A stretch of 64,000 bases of DNA from Leclercia adecarboxylata (GCA_002360945.1 DERO01000007.1:197657-261656); one strand, 5' to 3'. Shown: positions 16,740 through 26,553, counted from the first letter of the stretch. Translations and numbers: made by a program. Notes: generated by a model not told the origin, from the letters alone.

Positions 16740-19700
16740 TATTCCATCCCGTTCGTGTCATTGTTTCCGTTATCTGCCATCAGTGCCTGCGCAGTAGCGG
16801 CGCTGTCGACGCTGAATATCTGGTCCGGCAACGTGAACCCGCGAAGTGCCAGTAACGCCAGCGGACCGCTGCCAAGCTGTGAGCGCAGCACCCACTGCAG
16901 GGTACGACCATCAGGAGCAGTGAAGTTCATCATCCACTGGCTGCGGTCAAGCTGCTGGCGTTTGCCCTGATCCAGCCAGCGAATGAAGCCCCAGGTTCCG
17001 CTGTAATCCCCGAACAGGCGCGCCCCGGCGTTGACCGTAGTCCAGGTCAGCATTGTCCCCGGCCTGTACGTCTCTCCCGGCCAGCGGAAGCTCTGCCAGT
17101 CGGCCATCTGGTTGAAGTAATGCAGCTTTTGTCCATCGATGGTCAGCTGGGTTTCTACTACCTGCGGTACAGGGCGTGCCTGCAGCTCAAAGCTGATGCC
17201 CTGGCTTCCATCGGTAAACAGAATGTCTGACAGCTGGCTCAACTGGTTAACCGCCCGCAGGAAGGCCGGGTTAAAGCTCAGCCCCTGGCTGTTGACCTTA
17301 TCCGGTATCCACTGGCTGCCCTCTTTGTGCAGCACGCCGCTGAGCTCTGTGGTCAGGAAGCGCTCTATACGCCCGCTGTCCTTGCGCACAAACTCCGCCA
17401 GCATCGGCAGGGAAGCATCACTTTTGCTGACCGCAAACGGGAAACGTCCGTCAAAGGCAGTTTGCCAGTTCGCGACAACCGAGCGGCTCCATTTATCATT
17501 CAGGCTGGCTGCCGACGGCTGAAGCACGGTCTCCCAGGCCTGGGTCAGCGGCTGGACAAACATCGTGCTGCCAAAACCGCTCCACTCCTCACCGAGGCTT
17601 GCCGAAATCAGGCTGCCGTACTGCCGGGTGTCGATGAGGTCCACGCTTTTGCCCTGGAACACGGTCTGCGCCAGGGTCTGCATCATCGCCTGCGGGTCTG
17701 AGGCGCTGGCCACCTGTTGAAGTCGCAGACGCACCCGGGTGATACGGGTCAGCCAGGTCTGCAGGCTCAGTGAGTTATCCGCCGACATGACGTTGCTGCC
17801 TTTGTTCTTACCAAGCAGCTGAAGCAGCGGGCCGAAAGTTTCATCCAGCGGCCCCTGCGGCCCTGACGCAGACTGGTCAATCGCAGGTTTATCTTTTCCG
17901 CCCACGAGATCTTTAGCCGATTTGATGATGGAGTCCGAAAGACCTTCGCTTTGCTGGCCGGTCTGTCCCTGCCAGGCGAGGGTATTCATCAGGGCAATCA
18001 GCGGCGACTGTCGCACATCACTCATTAGCGTAAGCTGGTCGGTGACGTCAGCGATGGTGTTCGCCGGATTAAGTTGCAGGCTGTTGAGGAAACTCAGCCA
18101 GCTGCCGGCAAAGTCGGTGAAGTAACGTTGTGTCAGACGGGCTTTCAGCGCTTCCGGCGACAGGTCAGCTGATATCGATTTATGGGAATCACTTAATACC
18201 CAGTCGATTTCGTCCCGGCGGGAATTTGCTGCTTTCTCGATGGCCTGCTGAATCCCCCCTTCCCAGGCCTGGCGGGTGAACATGCCCGGTACCACCTCTT
18301 CGGTGGTGAACAGTCGCCGCGCGTCGGTACTGCTGGTCATATCTTCCAGAGAAACATCGGCAAAGTTACGACGCACGGATTTGAGCATGTTCTCATACAG
18401 GGTGGTTTCAGCATTACGTCGTCCAATTTGCTGTAACAGCACCTGACGGCTATGGCTGACCAGCTGTGTGTCCGGCGTGATTTTCCACCGTGGCTGTTCT
18501 GGCAGTCCGGAGATGTAGAAGGCCCACAAATCCGGGGACAGACTTTGCCATAGGCCGGTGGAAATGCCCGTTCGCGTCGGCTGAACGGCTTTCAGGGTCT
18601 GTGCATAGAATGCGCCGTCGGCTTTATCCGGACGGGCCATCATCAGCCAGGCTTTCAGCTGGTCATAGCCCGGTTTCGCCAGCTGTGCCCGCTGGTCGCT
18701 GTTAGGCGCAGAGTTTGCCAACGCGCTGAGCTTCTGCTTAAGCACCTCATTTGCCGGGTCGCGTATCAGGCGATTGTTCGCCACGCCGTACCAGGGCAGC
18801 ATCGCGTCGAGCAACTGCCGGTTATGGTCCAGACCGAAGCGTTGATACCATGGCGCACCATTCTGAATACGGTCCCGCAGGCGGCCGGCATCATTACGCA
18901 GAGTATGCAGGGCCGTCAGCAGCTCATCCGATACGGAAGGATGTTCCACCAGAGCATGAGCCTGCTGTGCAACAGAGACTATCTGTGACCGGTTAACCGC
19001 AAACGACAGCAGCGTCCCTGCCCCCCAGACACCAATGATGGCCATCAGCGTCCAGGCGAGCGTCTGCTCCCACGCCATACCGACACGGCGGCCACGCACG
19101 CGGGTACAATCATCAACAATACCCTGCCAGGTCACCGGCAGGGTCAGCGCATGGCGTTGTGACCCCGGGACATATTTCTCAGCATCGGCTGTCCCGTCTG
19201 ACGAATGCGTGGGTTTATTCTCCGGCAGGCTGAACATCAGGCCCCGCAGCGGAACGCGCTGCTGGGAGGTATAGAGCCATGGCACCAGCTGCTGAGCCCG
19301 GCGGGCGATACCACCCTCTTTCAGGTGCTGGCCCAGGCGCAGCAGGAAGTCGTGGCGGTTGTCCTCAGCGATCTGACTCATTCCCTGCGACCGCAGGGCC
19401 GGCAGCATCAGCTCCAGCTGGCGGATAACATCGTTTTCATTTGCGCGCAGGGGAAAGCTTGCGCCTACCGCCTGCTCAGGACGCGTGTCCTGCGACCAGT
19501 GACTACTGCACAGCTGCCACAGCCAGACCGGGGCGGAATAACGCAGCAGTTCGCTGATTTTTTCCAGGCCGCGTAAATCATTGTCGCTGATTTGTGTGGT
19601 CAGCTTAAGCGACTCAGGCAGCACACGGATAATCCCGTCCAGCGGGCGTACGCGGCGCAGTTTGCGCAGCGCGGTGTATTTTTCGCGGTCAGGCTCTGAT

Positions 19701-20212
19701 GTCAGGCTGCCGCCGTAAATCAGCACGGTGCGGTTGCCTTCAAGCCACTGCTGCTGTTGCAGGCCGGGAACCAGTTGTTCGATTGCCGCCTCATCGCCAG
19801 TGATTAACAGCAGACGGGTTTTGCTGCGCCAGTAAAGACTAATACGGGAACGGAGATGCGTCCGAATCCTGTCACACATAGCCACCGCAGGGTGAACAGG
19901 GGCTCTATCATTTTCCCGCTTCTTTTTGTCATCATCACCACTGGTATCGTCGACAAGCGCATTAAACTCCTTTTTACCGGCACTGAGAGCAGCCCACAGG
20001 TGCACAACCAGCATGATAAATGTGCATCCGGAAATGCAGCCTCCGCCAATCAGCCAGTAAATTTGCTGCTTATTACCGTCTACCATTCCGGCCATTTCCG
20101 GATACTTCCAGACAATAAACGTCATTGCTACAAAGAGTAAAAAGAGAATGAATGCGACAAAAAGATAGCGGCCTTCCGTAGTCTTCGGTGCAAAAGCAAA
20201 AGGTAGCTTCAC
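16739..20212 (-). CDS. tssM: T6SS inner-membrane protein TssM (IcmF family), P-loop degenerate
   Basis: TssM spans the inner membrane and periplasm and joins TssL to TssJ. The chosen start is the GTG at 20212, which follows AGGAGA with seven bases spacing and overlaps the upstream stop (GTGA). An in-frame GTG at 20260 lies within the previous gene. The 1157-residue product has membrane segments at about 15-35, 51-73 and 385-406 and a large periplasmic part. The cytoplasmic domain has TRLLLITGDEAAIEQLVPG (132-150) where most TssM proteins carry a GxxGxGKT/S Walker A, so nucleotide binding looks lost. The C-terminal DUF1215/ImcF-like region looks complete. It is coupled to tssA. Confidence 0.92.
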   Translation of the reverse strand: MKLPFAFAPKTTEGRYLFVAFILFLLFVAMTFIVWKYPEMAGMVDGNKQQIYWLIGGGCISGCTFIMLVVHLWAALSAGKKEFNALVDDTSGDDDKKKRENDRAPVHPAVAMCDRIRTHLRSRISLYWRSKTRLLLITGDEAAIEQLVPGLQQQQWLEGNRTVLIYGGSLTSEPDREKYTALRKLRRVRPLDGIIRVLPESLKLTTQISDNDLRGLEKISELLRYSAPVWLWQLCSSHWSQDTRPEQAVGASFPLRANENDVIRQLELMLPALRSQGMSQIAEDNRHDFLLRLGQHLKEGGIARRAQQLVPWLYTSQQRVPLRGLMFSLPENKPTHSSDGTADAEKYVPGSQRHALTLPVTWQGIVDDCTRVRGRRVGMAWEQTLAWTLMAIIGVWGAGTLLSFAVNRSQIVSVAQQAHALVEHPSVSDELLTALHTLRNDAGRLRDRIQNGAPWYQRFGLDHNRQLLDAMLPWYGVANNRLIRDPANEVLKQKLSALANSAPNSDQRAQLAKPGYDQLKAWLMMARPDKADGAFYAQTLKAVQPTRTGISTGLWQSLSPDLWAFYISGLPEQPRWKITPDTQLVSHSRQVLLQQIGRRNAETTLYENMLKSVRRNFADVSLEDMTSSTDARRLFTTEEVVPGMFTRQAWEGGIQQAIEKAANSRRDEIDWVLSDSHKSISADLSPEALKARLTQRYFTDFAGSWLSFLNSLQLNPANTIADVTDQLTLMSDVRQSPLIALMNTLAWQGQTGQQSEGLSDSIIKSAKDLVGGKDKPAIDQSASGPQGPLDETFGPLLQLLGKNKGSNVMSADNSLSLQTWLTRITRVRLRLQQVASASDPQAMMQTLAQTVFQGKSVDLIDTRQYGSLISASLGEEWSGFGSTMFVQPLTQAWETVLQPSAASLNDKWSRSVVANWQTAFDGRFPFAVSKSDASLPMLAEFVRKDSGRIERFLTTELSGVLHKEGSQWIPDKVNSQGLSFNPAFLRAVNQLSQLSDILFTDGSQGISFELQARPVPQVVETQLTIDGQKLHYFNQMADWQSFRWPGETYRPGTMLTWTTVNAGARLFGDYSGTWGFIRWLDQGKRQQLDRSQWMMNFTAPDGRTLQWVLRSQLGSGPLALLALRGFTLPDQIFSVDSAATAQALMADNGNNDTNGME

Positions 20213-21417
20213 GTATCCATCTCCTGTCGGGAAGCAATCGGGGTAATGAGCGTGCTCCACAGCACATTCTTTGTGGTATCGCCACAGATAACCATCTGTG
20301 GTAACTGTGTTTGTCGGGAGATTTCAGTGGCGGCAGCGATGGCCAGCCAGGGGGCTGCGGCTGCGGCACGTCCCATAGACATATCGAGTGAAATGACGGA
20401 GTCGTCCGCTACAGACTGCGCAGGATGTGCATTCTGACACGCGATAACTTCTGCGTGCTGCTCACCCGTTAGTCCGGCAAGCCATAAATTTTTAACGATA
20501 TTTCCTTTGAGCGGGACGTTATAGGCGGCCATGTTCATCCCCTCGCTCAGTTCACCTGGAGGGGAAGCATCTGGCCGGTGCAGCAGCGCGAGAGGTTCGA
20601 GTGCCTCCTGTGTCAGGCGGTTGCCCAGAAGCAGTGCAACAGCGGCTTCTGCAGTATTGCTTGATGCAACCGGATCAATCTGGATACCAACTATCAATAA
20701 CATCACTTCATCTTTAATGCGGTGATCAAGCCAGTGGCTGACCACTCCCGGCCCATTGCTGTCCAAATACTCAACAGCGCAGGTTAATCCACTTTCCTGC
20801 CAGGCTTCCTGCCAAATCTCCCGAACCGCAGCGAATGACAAAGATGACGAGATATCAAGAATGACTGCCAGTGAGGCATTTTCCGGGAACTGACCAACTG
20901 GCAGATCAGCAATGAGTTCAGAAAACAGACGTGAGACAACCAGCCCAGGAGTCTCTCCTGGCTCTGTCGTAATACGGCTCAGTCTCTTGCCTTTTTCACC
21001 TTTCCAGTCCGACTGAGAAATGATAATGCTGTGGTTATTGAGTATCTCAACAGCGACAGAACCCTGTTTGTCTTTCTGATGGGCAGTTATAAATGTCATA
21101 TTCAGTATCTGAAGCGCGCGGCGTGCTTTACGGGTCTCACTTAAGATCCAATGTTCCCGGCGCCGATCAAAACTATTCGCTTTACTGTCATGTAATGACC
21201 AGGCCCACATGCGAAAACCGAAACTTACAATCCATACAACAACAGGCGTGCCAATAGCAAGTAACCAGAAGTGTCTGGTATCGATGTAGCGTCCGAATAT
21301 ACGCATGAGGATCACGCTAATAACCAACATTCCCGTCAGAACGACAAACCAGCGGGATGTTTTTGGTGGAACTGGTCGTGGATAACATTCAGGAAGATGT
21401 TTAAGGGAATAGAACAT
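20209..21417 (-). CDS. T6SS-locus membrane protein of unknown function
   Basis: The 402-residue protein has two N-terminal membrane segments (about 22-42 and 48-70) and a soluble C-terminal domain of some 320 residues on the cytoplasmic side if the termini are inside. Its stop overlaps the TssM start, so it should be made together with TssM and may work at the membrane complex. The C-terminal pattern, with small-residue helices AEAAVALLLGN and SMGRAAAAAPWLAIAAA, vaguely recalls the thiolase/ketoacyl-synthase fold. No Cys-His-His active site is evident, and this is speculation. No T6SS core family was recognised. Confidence 0.7.
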   Translation of the reverse strand: MFYSLKHLPECYPRPVPPKTSRWFVVLTGMLVISVILMRIFGRYIDTRHFWLLAIGTPVVVWIVSFGFRMWAWSLHDSKANSFDRRREHWILSETRKARRALQILNMTFITAHQKDKQGSVAVEILNNHSIIISQSDWKGEKGKRLSRITTEPGETPGLVVSRLFSELIADLPVGQFPENASLAVILDISSSLSFAAVREIWQEAWQESGLTCAVEYLDSNGPGVVSHWLDHRIKDEVMLLIVGIQIDPVASSNTAEAAVALLLGNRLTQEALEPLALLHRPDASPPGELSEGMNMAAYNVPLKGNIVKNLWLAGLTGEQHAEVIACQNAHPAQSVADDSVISLDMSMGRAAAAAPWLAIAAATEISRQTQLPQMVICGDTTKNVLWSTLITPIASRQEMDT

Positions 21418-21530
21418 ATTTTCTCATCCAACTGCGCACAATAAAACTTCAAACACTATACTTAACAAGTTCCAAATCAACTGCCCCAGCAAGAATATTA
21501 CCAAGGGCACCTTTTATTTAAAATAGGAAG

Positions 21531-21998
21531 TTATAATGTTTTGATTTTTTTACCGGATTTTGATAGTTGATACACTTCCTTAATTAAATATTTATTTTTC
21601 TCTAGGACTAAGTGATATTCAAAATGATCCATGTCATCATCTGTCTCTCCAAATCTAGACGGCACACCAGTTACGATTATGATTTCTTGGTTGTTTGTTT
21701 TTGTGCCAATTACTCTCTCCCCACCGGAAACATGCAAGGAATATTGCCCATACGAATTATAACCAATTCTGCCAGAAGATTGAGTGCAATATTTATTCAG
21801 TAATTTAATATACTCTTCTTTTGCCTGAAAACCAGTATCTTCATTTAAATTTTGCGTTGCAAATTGATTCCACTGCTCATAGTCACTTATAAAATCAATG
21901 ACTGTTTGTTGAGGAGTTAGTTTTGAATTTGAACTCATTGCAAAAAATGAGAAGATGATTAATACAAATAATACGATTAACAACTTTATAGATTTCAT
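21531..21998 (-). CDS. Probable exported NTF2-fold immunity protein
   Basis: The 155-residue product has an N-terminal signal/anchor (MKSIKLLIVLFVLIIFSFFA) and a domain beginning TPQQTVIDFISDYEQWN and ending with FEYHLVLEKNKYLIKEVY. This pattern of N-terminal helices plus a curved sheet is typical of NTF2-like immunity proteins. It begins two bases after the stop of the large cell-wall-hydrolase effector and is strikingly AT-rich. It should protect the producer's periplasm from that effector. The fold call is by pattern and the cognate pairing by position. Confidence 0.68.
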   Translation of the reverse strand: MKSIKLLIVLFVLIIFSFFAMSSNSKLTPQQTVIDFISDYEQWNQFATQNLNEDTGFQAKEEYIKLLNKYCTQSSGRIGYNSYGQYSLHVSGGERVIGTKTNNQEIIIVTGVPSRFGETDDDMDHFEYHLVLEKNKYLIKEVYQLSKSGKKIKTL

Positions 21999-22000
21999 TT

Positions 22001-24106
22001 TTATTCCGTAATAGAAAAATATTCGGATTCTTGTTCTGTAGAATCGTTAAGCACGTACCAGGCATGCTTAAACGCAGGCCATCTGACATCCTCAAACGCC
22101 ATTCTTCCTGGATTTATTCTCCGTGTAACCTCTTCTGCATTATCATGAGTTACTCCCTTATCAGCCCAAAAATTGATCCCTAACTTTCCTGAGGCCACTA
22201 ATCGTCTATCTCGTCTTATATACTTTTGTTTGCTGGACCAATAATAACCTCCAGCATCAAATGCAAAAAATGCATTCTCTACGATCAATTTATTATGGGG
22301 TTCTGTAGTAAAATAATTGGAACCTGAACCTTGTCTATATTCACTGTAACTACCATAATTAGCCCTTCCAGTTAAATGAATAGATCCTCGCCCTTTAAAT
22401 CGAGCCCCATCACCAATCAATGTATTCCCTAATTTACCACCCTGATCAGTGCCAGGATCGTAGTGCTCAGCAAAATAGTTCGCAGTACCTAACTCGATTA
22501 AACTATCGAACCGCCCGGTTTCAGTTGCCATTTGCCCGAAGAAATGTGCAATTCTGATTGATGTGTTAATTCCGTATTTATTTAGGATTTTAGGAAGAGC
22601 CTCATTTATGGCCGCTGGACGTTTAACATCCCCTGCGCTATTCGTTCCCTCTTCTGTTAAACGCTTTGTCAATTCATCAAAAGATAATGGATTTCGACGT
22701 TCATAAACAGTCACTGGTGATGCTTGATATTTTCTGACCAATTTAATAATATCGTTCAGACTTAGCCAACTGCAAAGTCTCATATGTGTAATAAAATCTA
22801 CAGGATTGAAATACCACAACTTGCTACTACTGAGTGCCCCGGGATCAAAGCACAACGCTTCTGCATGAGCCTTAAATTTTGCATAAGCTGCTTCCGTCAT
22901 CGGAGCACGCTCATCATTCCCCGTTTTCAGCCATGAAAAACGGGTGTCGAAAGTACTTTTCTCCCGTTCAAACGGGAAATGACAGATTAACTTTCCACCC
23001 TGATTATTGTACTCCCCATCCTCCTGCAACTTCTTGATTATGGATGAGTTACACTGACTATTACTGTCAGTATCGTCATCTACCAGTTGCCAGCCGGTCC
23101 AGTGTGGAAAATCAGCGTCACTGAATTTTTTAATATTCGTATCAGCGAGATTGACCACCCCTTTGCCACCCGGGTAACTGACCGTCATCCATAATGGCGC
23201 ATCTGCCGGTACCAGCGTTTCATGCTCCGTATTGATCACCCGGCCAAAACGAAGCAGTTCAAACCCGGCGCTGGGGCTATCCTTATAATTCCGCATCGCG
23301 GTTTTATAGAGATTATATTCGTAGTCTTCACCGTCAGCATTAACCAGGGGGTCACCCAGCAGATCATACTTCCCGTCAGTCTGCGTATTTTTCTGTCGGG
23401 TCACCATCGTGCAGTTGCCTTGTGCCAGAGTCATACTGACATACAGGGGCGCACTGCTGGTATACAGCTCAGAAAGCCCGGTTATGGAAGTACCGTTATC
23501 TGCAGGTGCCTTGTCATAAAACTTCGTTCCGGTCGGAAGGTAAAAGTGAATATCGCCATAAACTGCATCGGTCCGGCCATCTTCCGATACGTCCAGTTCA
23601 CGGGTCTTTCTGCCTGTCAGCTTGCTGATATTGTCGTCATCACAAAAAATCTGGAAATGGAATTCATTCTGACCATTGCACATTCCTGAAGAGCCCAGGG
23701 GCGCTTTACGGTAGATTTTTGCATCCTGCTTTATTTCTGCCTCCAGAAATTTCATATGCATACACAGTGAATAGAATACGACCTTCCCGTCTTCTCCGCT
23801 TCCTGTCTCCGTTTCATGCTTCAGCAACACATAGCCATTATCTGTCGCTCCGAGATAATTGAGCGGTTCTGCATTTTTCGAGGATGATGGCTGGCGGAAA
23901 GAAATCACCACGCCATCAGCAATTGCCCGTATTTTTTCATTAGGCGTTCCACTGTCTGTATGTGTAATGTGAACGCCACCATGCCAGGATTCTGCTCCGT
24001 TTAACGGGAATCCCTGAACTGAATTTACCGGCATCATTGCACCAGTCCAGTCCGCATCAGACTGGGATGCAGTTCTGTTTCTCAGAAATGGTGGGCTGAT
24101 AATCAT
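22001..24106 (-). CDS. Two-domain peptidoglycan-hydrolase T6SS effector (M23-like plus GH19)
   Basis: The 701-residue protein lies 14 bases after vgrG. Residues about 30-160 resemble a LytM/M23 metallopeptidase: H42 in SWHGGVHITH, H117 in LCMHM, and H150 in NEFHFQIF. The usual HxxxD aspartate is H46, and the first His of HxH is E148, so metal binding is uncertain. Residues about 480-685 form a GH19 chitinase/endolysin-like domain with FFGQMATETGRF (catalytic E529), a second Glu at 538, and GRGSIHLTGRANYG (572-585). The layout recalls the Aeromonas dual effector TseP, with amidase and lysozyme parts. It should cut peptidoglycan in the target periplasm. The 3' third is AT-rich. The next gene is the presumed immunity protein. 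Confidence 0.82.
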   Translation of the reverse strand: MIISPPFLRNRTASQSDADWTGAMMPVNSVQGFPLNGAESWHGGVHITHTDSGTPNEKIRAIADGVVISFRQPSSSKNAEPLNYLGATDNGYVLLKHETETGSGEDGKVVFYSLCMHMKFLEAEIKQDAKIYRKAPLGSSGMCNGQNEFHFQIFCDDDNISKLTGRKTRELDVSEDGRTDAVYGDIHFYLPTGTKFYDKAPADNGTSITGLSELYTSSAPLYVSMTLAQGNCTMVTRQKNTQTDGKYDLLGDPLVNADGEDYEYNLYKTAMRNYKDSPSAGFELLRFGRVINTEHETLVPADAPLWMTVSYPGGKGVVNLADTNIKKFSDADFPHWTGWQLVDDDTDSNSQCNSSIIKKLQEDGEYNNQGGKLICHFPFEREKSTFDTRFSWLKTGNDERAPMTEAAYAKFKAHAEALCFDPGALSSSKLWYFNPVDFITHMRLCSWLSLNDIIKLVRKYQASPVTVYERRNPLSFDELTKRLTEEGTNSAGDVKRPAAINEALPKILNKYGINTSIRIAHFFGQMATETGRFDSLIELGTANYFAEHYDPGTDQGGKLGNTLIGDGARFKGRGSIHLTGRANYGSYSEYRQGSGSNYFTTEPHNKLIVENAFFAFDAGGYYWSSKQKYIRRDRRLVASGKLGINFWADKGVTHDNAEEVTRRINPGRMAFEDVRWPAFKHAWYVLNDSTEQESEYFSITE

Positions 24107-24120
24107 GTTATGACTCCGTG

Positions 24121-26553
24121 TCAGGAAAAAAGGAAATAACTGGCTGACTCTGTTGCTTCCGGACCAACACCCGGGACATCTTCATCTTTGTCTGGTTTTT
24201 CTTGCTGGTTGTCACCGGAGCGGGCAGGCTCTGCAGCTACCGGGGCAATACTCGGAAAATCTTCTGGTTTATTTGCCTTCTGCTGCCGGTCATAAAATCC
24301 CGCCCGTGTCCGGTAATCCCCGAGCGTCGCCGCCTCAATCGCATTCGCGTCCAGTGTGATATAACTCCCGCCACCGTTCAGCGTGATCTTTTTCTTCGCA
24401 AGGATTTTGATTTCATCTTCCGTGCTGACGATGCTGATTTCTTTACGTGCCAGCAGTTCCATTAGGTCGTTCTGTGCCTGTACCTGCACCGGCCCCTGGT
24501 TCGCAATGAGCTTGATCCCCAGCTTGCGCACAAACACGCTCAGGGCACTGCCCACCCCGATGAACAGATTTTTCACCACGCTGACGTCCGCATTTTTACC
24601 CGCCGTGGCAATCAGGTTCTGGCCGGCAGATACCTGCAGATGTTGGCCGCTGGTCAGCGCCATACCGTCCGGGGCGCTCATCAGCAGCACCGATTTTTTA
24701 AGGTCCGTCAGCTGCTGCTCCAGCAGTTTAATTTGCGCCTGAAGGTCGGCCGGGTTCGCGGTCGCCTTCTGCGCGTCACCGGAGAGGGATGTCATCTGCT
24801 CCCGGGCGGCACCCAGATTGCTGACCGCAGGCTGCATCTCCAGCACCTGGCCCTGCGCCTGCGTCTGCCCGTCCGCCGAGATGAATATTCCTTTCTGCGC
24901 ACGAATAGCGCCCCAGCTGTCGGTCCTGAGCTCAAAGCCTTCCCCGCGCTGTTGTTTCTCGCTGTCGACCAGGTGTCCGAGGTTGAGCTGGCTCTTGCCG
25001 CCGTACTCCGTGCTGACCTTGATATGCTCTTTTCCCCGCTCATCGTCGAGGCGGATTTTGTTGTTCGCCGGGGTGCGCAGGACGTTACGTTTGTAGTTGC
25101 GGATGGTGACGTGGTCGCCGTGGGCCGAGTCGTGCAGCACCCCGGAGATGTACGGCCGGTCCGGGTTACCGTCCTCAAAGCCAATCGCCACTTCGGTGCC
25201 CGTCAGCAGCGGCAGGTGCAGACCGTAAGTGTCCCCGGCATACGGCCGGGACTGGCGGACCCACAGGCTCTCGAACCCGGACTCCCAGCTGTCGCGGTCG
25301 AACAGCATGTTGACGCGGTAGCGGCCGTCTTTATCGATATGGCTGTAGGTATCATTTTCAGTGGTGCTGGTGACGCGGGCCGGTAATGTGCCGGCCATCA
25401 CCGGCCGTGGTCCGGGCTCCGGGCGGAAACTGAAATCAGCGCTGTCCGGGATACCGTCAAACCTGATGCCGAAGTCCTCATCACGCCGGGCATGGCTGTG
25501 CATCGCCGTTATCACCACACCCTGAGCAAACACCTCCGCCACTTCGTATCCGCCGGTGACTTTCAGAATCTGCCCCGGAGACAGGGTCGGACAGCTGGTG
25601 ATGGCCCGGGTCCGGGTCTGGCCATTCAGGTAGCGCTCATGGCGGATGCGGGCGTAAAACGCCCCGGACTCCGGGGCCGGATTGCGGTCATGGGAAGTTC
25701 CCGCCGTCAGATAGTTATCGCCGTAGTGGTAGGCCTCACCACAGGTGGTGGCATCCCCGCGGGTCACATCCACAAGGGTGTTCATGTCTGCGGTAGCCTG
25801 GCGGTAGTTGTAGTCGCGGGTGCTGACCTGCTTCTGCACCACATTATGATGGCTCTCCATGCCCCACACAGAGTCCACACCCTTTGAGTGCTGCCCGGAC
25901 GGCGGCACCGACGGCAACGTCAGGCCTTGTTCATACCCCTGCTGACCGTCGTAAAACTCCACCACGTCAATGTTCAGGCGCGTGTCTGTGGTAAAGCGGA
26001 ACCAGATACCCACCTCACCCAGAAGACGGGTGATGAAGTGCAGGTCGTCCTCACCGTACTGCATCACCTGCTCACGGCGTGGATATTCTTTACTGAGCGA
26101 GAAGAGGAAATCCTGTCCTCTGAAGCTGTGACGCTCACGCAGGATTTTTTCCACAATCTGCGGGACCGACATATCCTGGTAGATGGCGTTCTGGTGCGAG
26201 CGGTCAAGCAGCGCCAGGCGTGGCCGGAGCGTCAGGGCATAACGGGTTTCATCTTCTGAGGTGCTGAGACGTTCAAAGCCGGTCACCACACCCTGAATCA
26301 CCCGCACCGGCAGCTGCAGCTTAATGCCGAAGCCCTGGTCCACCGGGGCCTGCAGCGTCAGGGAGGCCGCTTTCATCAGCATCATCTCTTTGCTGATGGC
26401 ATGGTCACCACTGGTGAACTCAATCCGGTAGCTGAACGGCGTGCTCAGGGCTTCATCGCCCTCAAACGCCAGCACATCGAGCTCTGCTTCACATCCCTTC
26501 ACCGAAAGCAGGTGATGGCTGTGGCTGAATCTTAGCGGCAGGCTGATGCTCAT
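24121..26553 (-). CDS. vgrG: T6SS spike protein VgrG (TssI)
   Basis: The 810-residue protein has the gp27-like base (about 1-370), the gp5-like OB/needle region with the conserved SLWVRQSRPYAGDTYGLHLP, GTEVAIGFEDGNPDRPYI and RTPANNKIRLDDERG, and a DUF2345-type C-terminal needle extension with ITLDANAIEAATLGDY. The last 50 residues are polar and Pro/Glu/Asp-rich, without a recognisable enzymatic domain. It would sit on the Hcp tube and carry PAAR or the adjacent hydrolase. Its ATG overlaps the tssH stop by four bases (ATGA). Confidence 0.95.
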   Translation of the reverse strand: MSISLPLRFSHSHHLLSVKGCEAELDVLAFEGDEALSTPFSYRIEFTSGDHAISKEMMLMKAASLTLQAPVDQGFGIKLQLPVRVIQGVVTGFERLSTSEDETRYALTLRPRLALLDRSHQNAIYQDMSVPQIVEKILRERHSFRGQDFLFSLSKEYPRREQVMQYGEDDLHFITRLLGEVGIWFRFTTDTRLNIDVVEFYDGQQGYEQGLTLPSVPPSGQHSKGVDSVWGMESHHNVVQKQVSTRDYNYRQATADMNTLVDVTRGDATTCGEAYHYGDNYLTAGTSHDRNPAPESGAFYARIRHERYLNGQTRTRAITSCPTLSPGQILKVTGGYEVAEVFAQGVVITAMHSHARRDEDFGIRFDGIPDSADFSFRPEPGPRPVMAGTLPARVTSTTENDTYSHIDKDGRYRVNMLFDRDSWESGFESLWVRQSRPYAGDTYGLHLPLLTGTEVAIGFEDGNPDRPYISGVLHDSAHGDHVTIRNYKRNVLRTPANNKIRLDDERGKEHIKVSTEYGGKSQLNLGHLVDSEKQQRGEGFELRTDSWGAIRAQKGIFISADGQTQAQGQVLEMQPAVSNLGAAREQMTSLSGDAQKATANPADLQAQIKLLEQQLTDLKKSVLLMSAPDGMALTSGQHLQVSAGQNLIATAGKNADVSVVKNLFIGVGSALSVFVRKLGIKLIANQGPVQVQAQNDLMELLARKEISIVSTEDEIKILAKKKITLNGGGSYITLDANAIEAATLGDYRTRAGFYDRQQKANKPEDFPSIAPVAAEPARSGDNQQEKPDKDEDVPGVGPEATESASYFLFS

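Noticed and set aside
20213..20260. TssM start at the upstream GTG (20260)
   Set aside because: The GTG at 20212 has a better-spaced AGGAGA and the GTGA overlap typical of this operon. The extra 16 residues are encoded inside the previous gene and lack membrane character.
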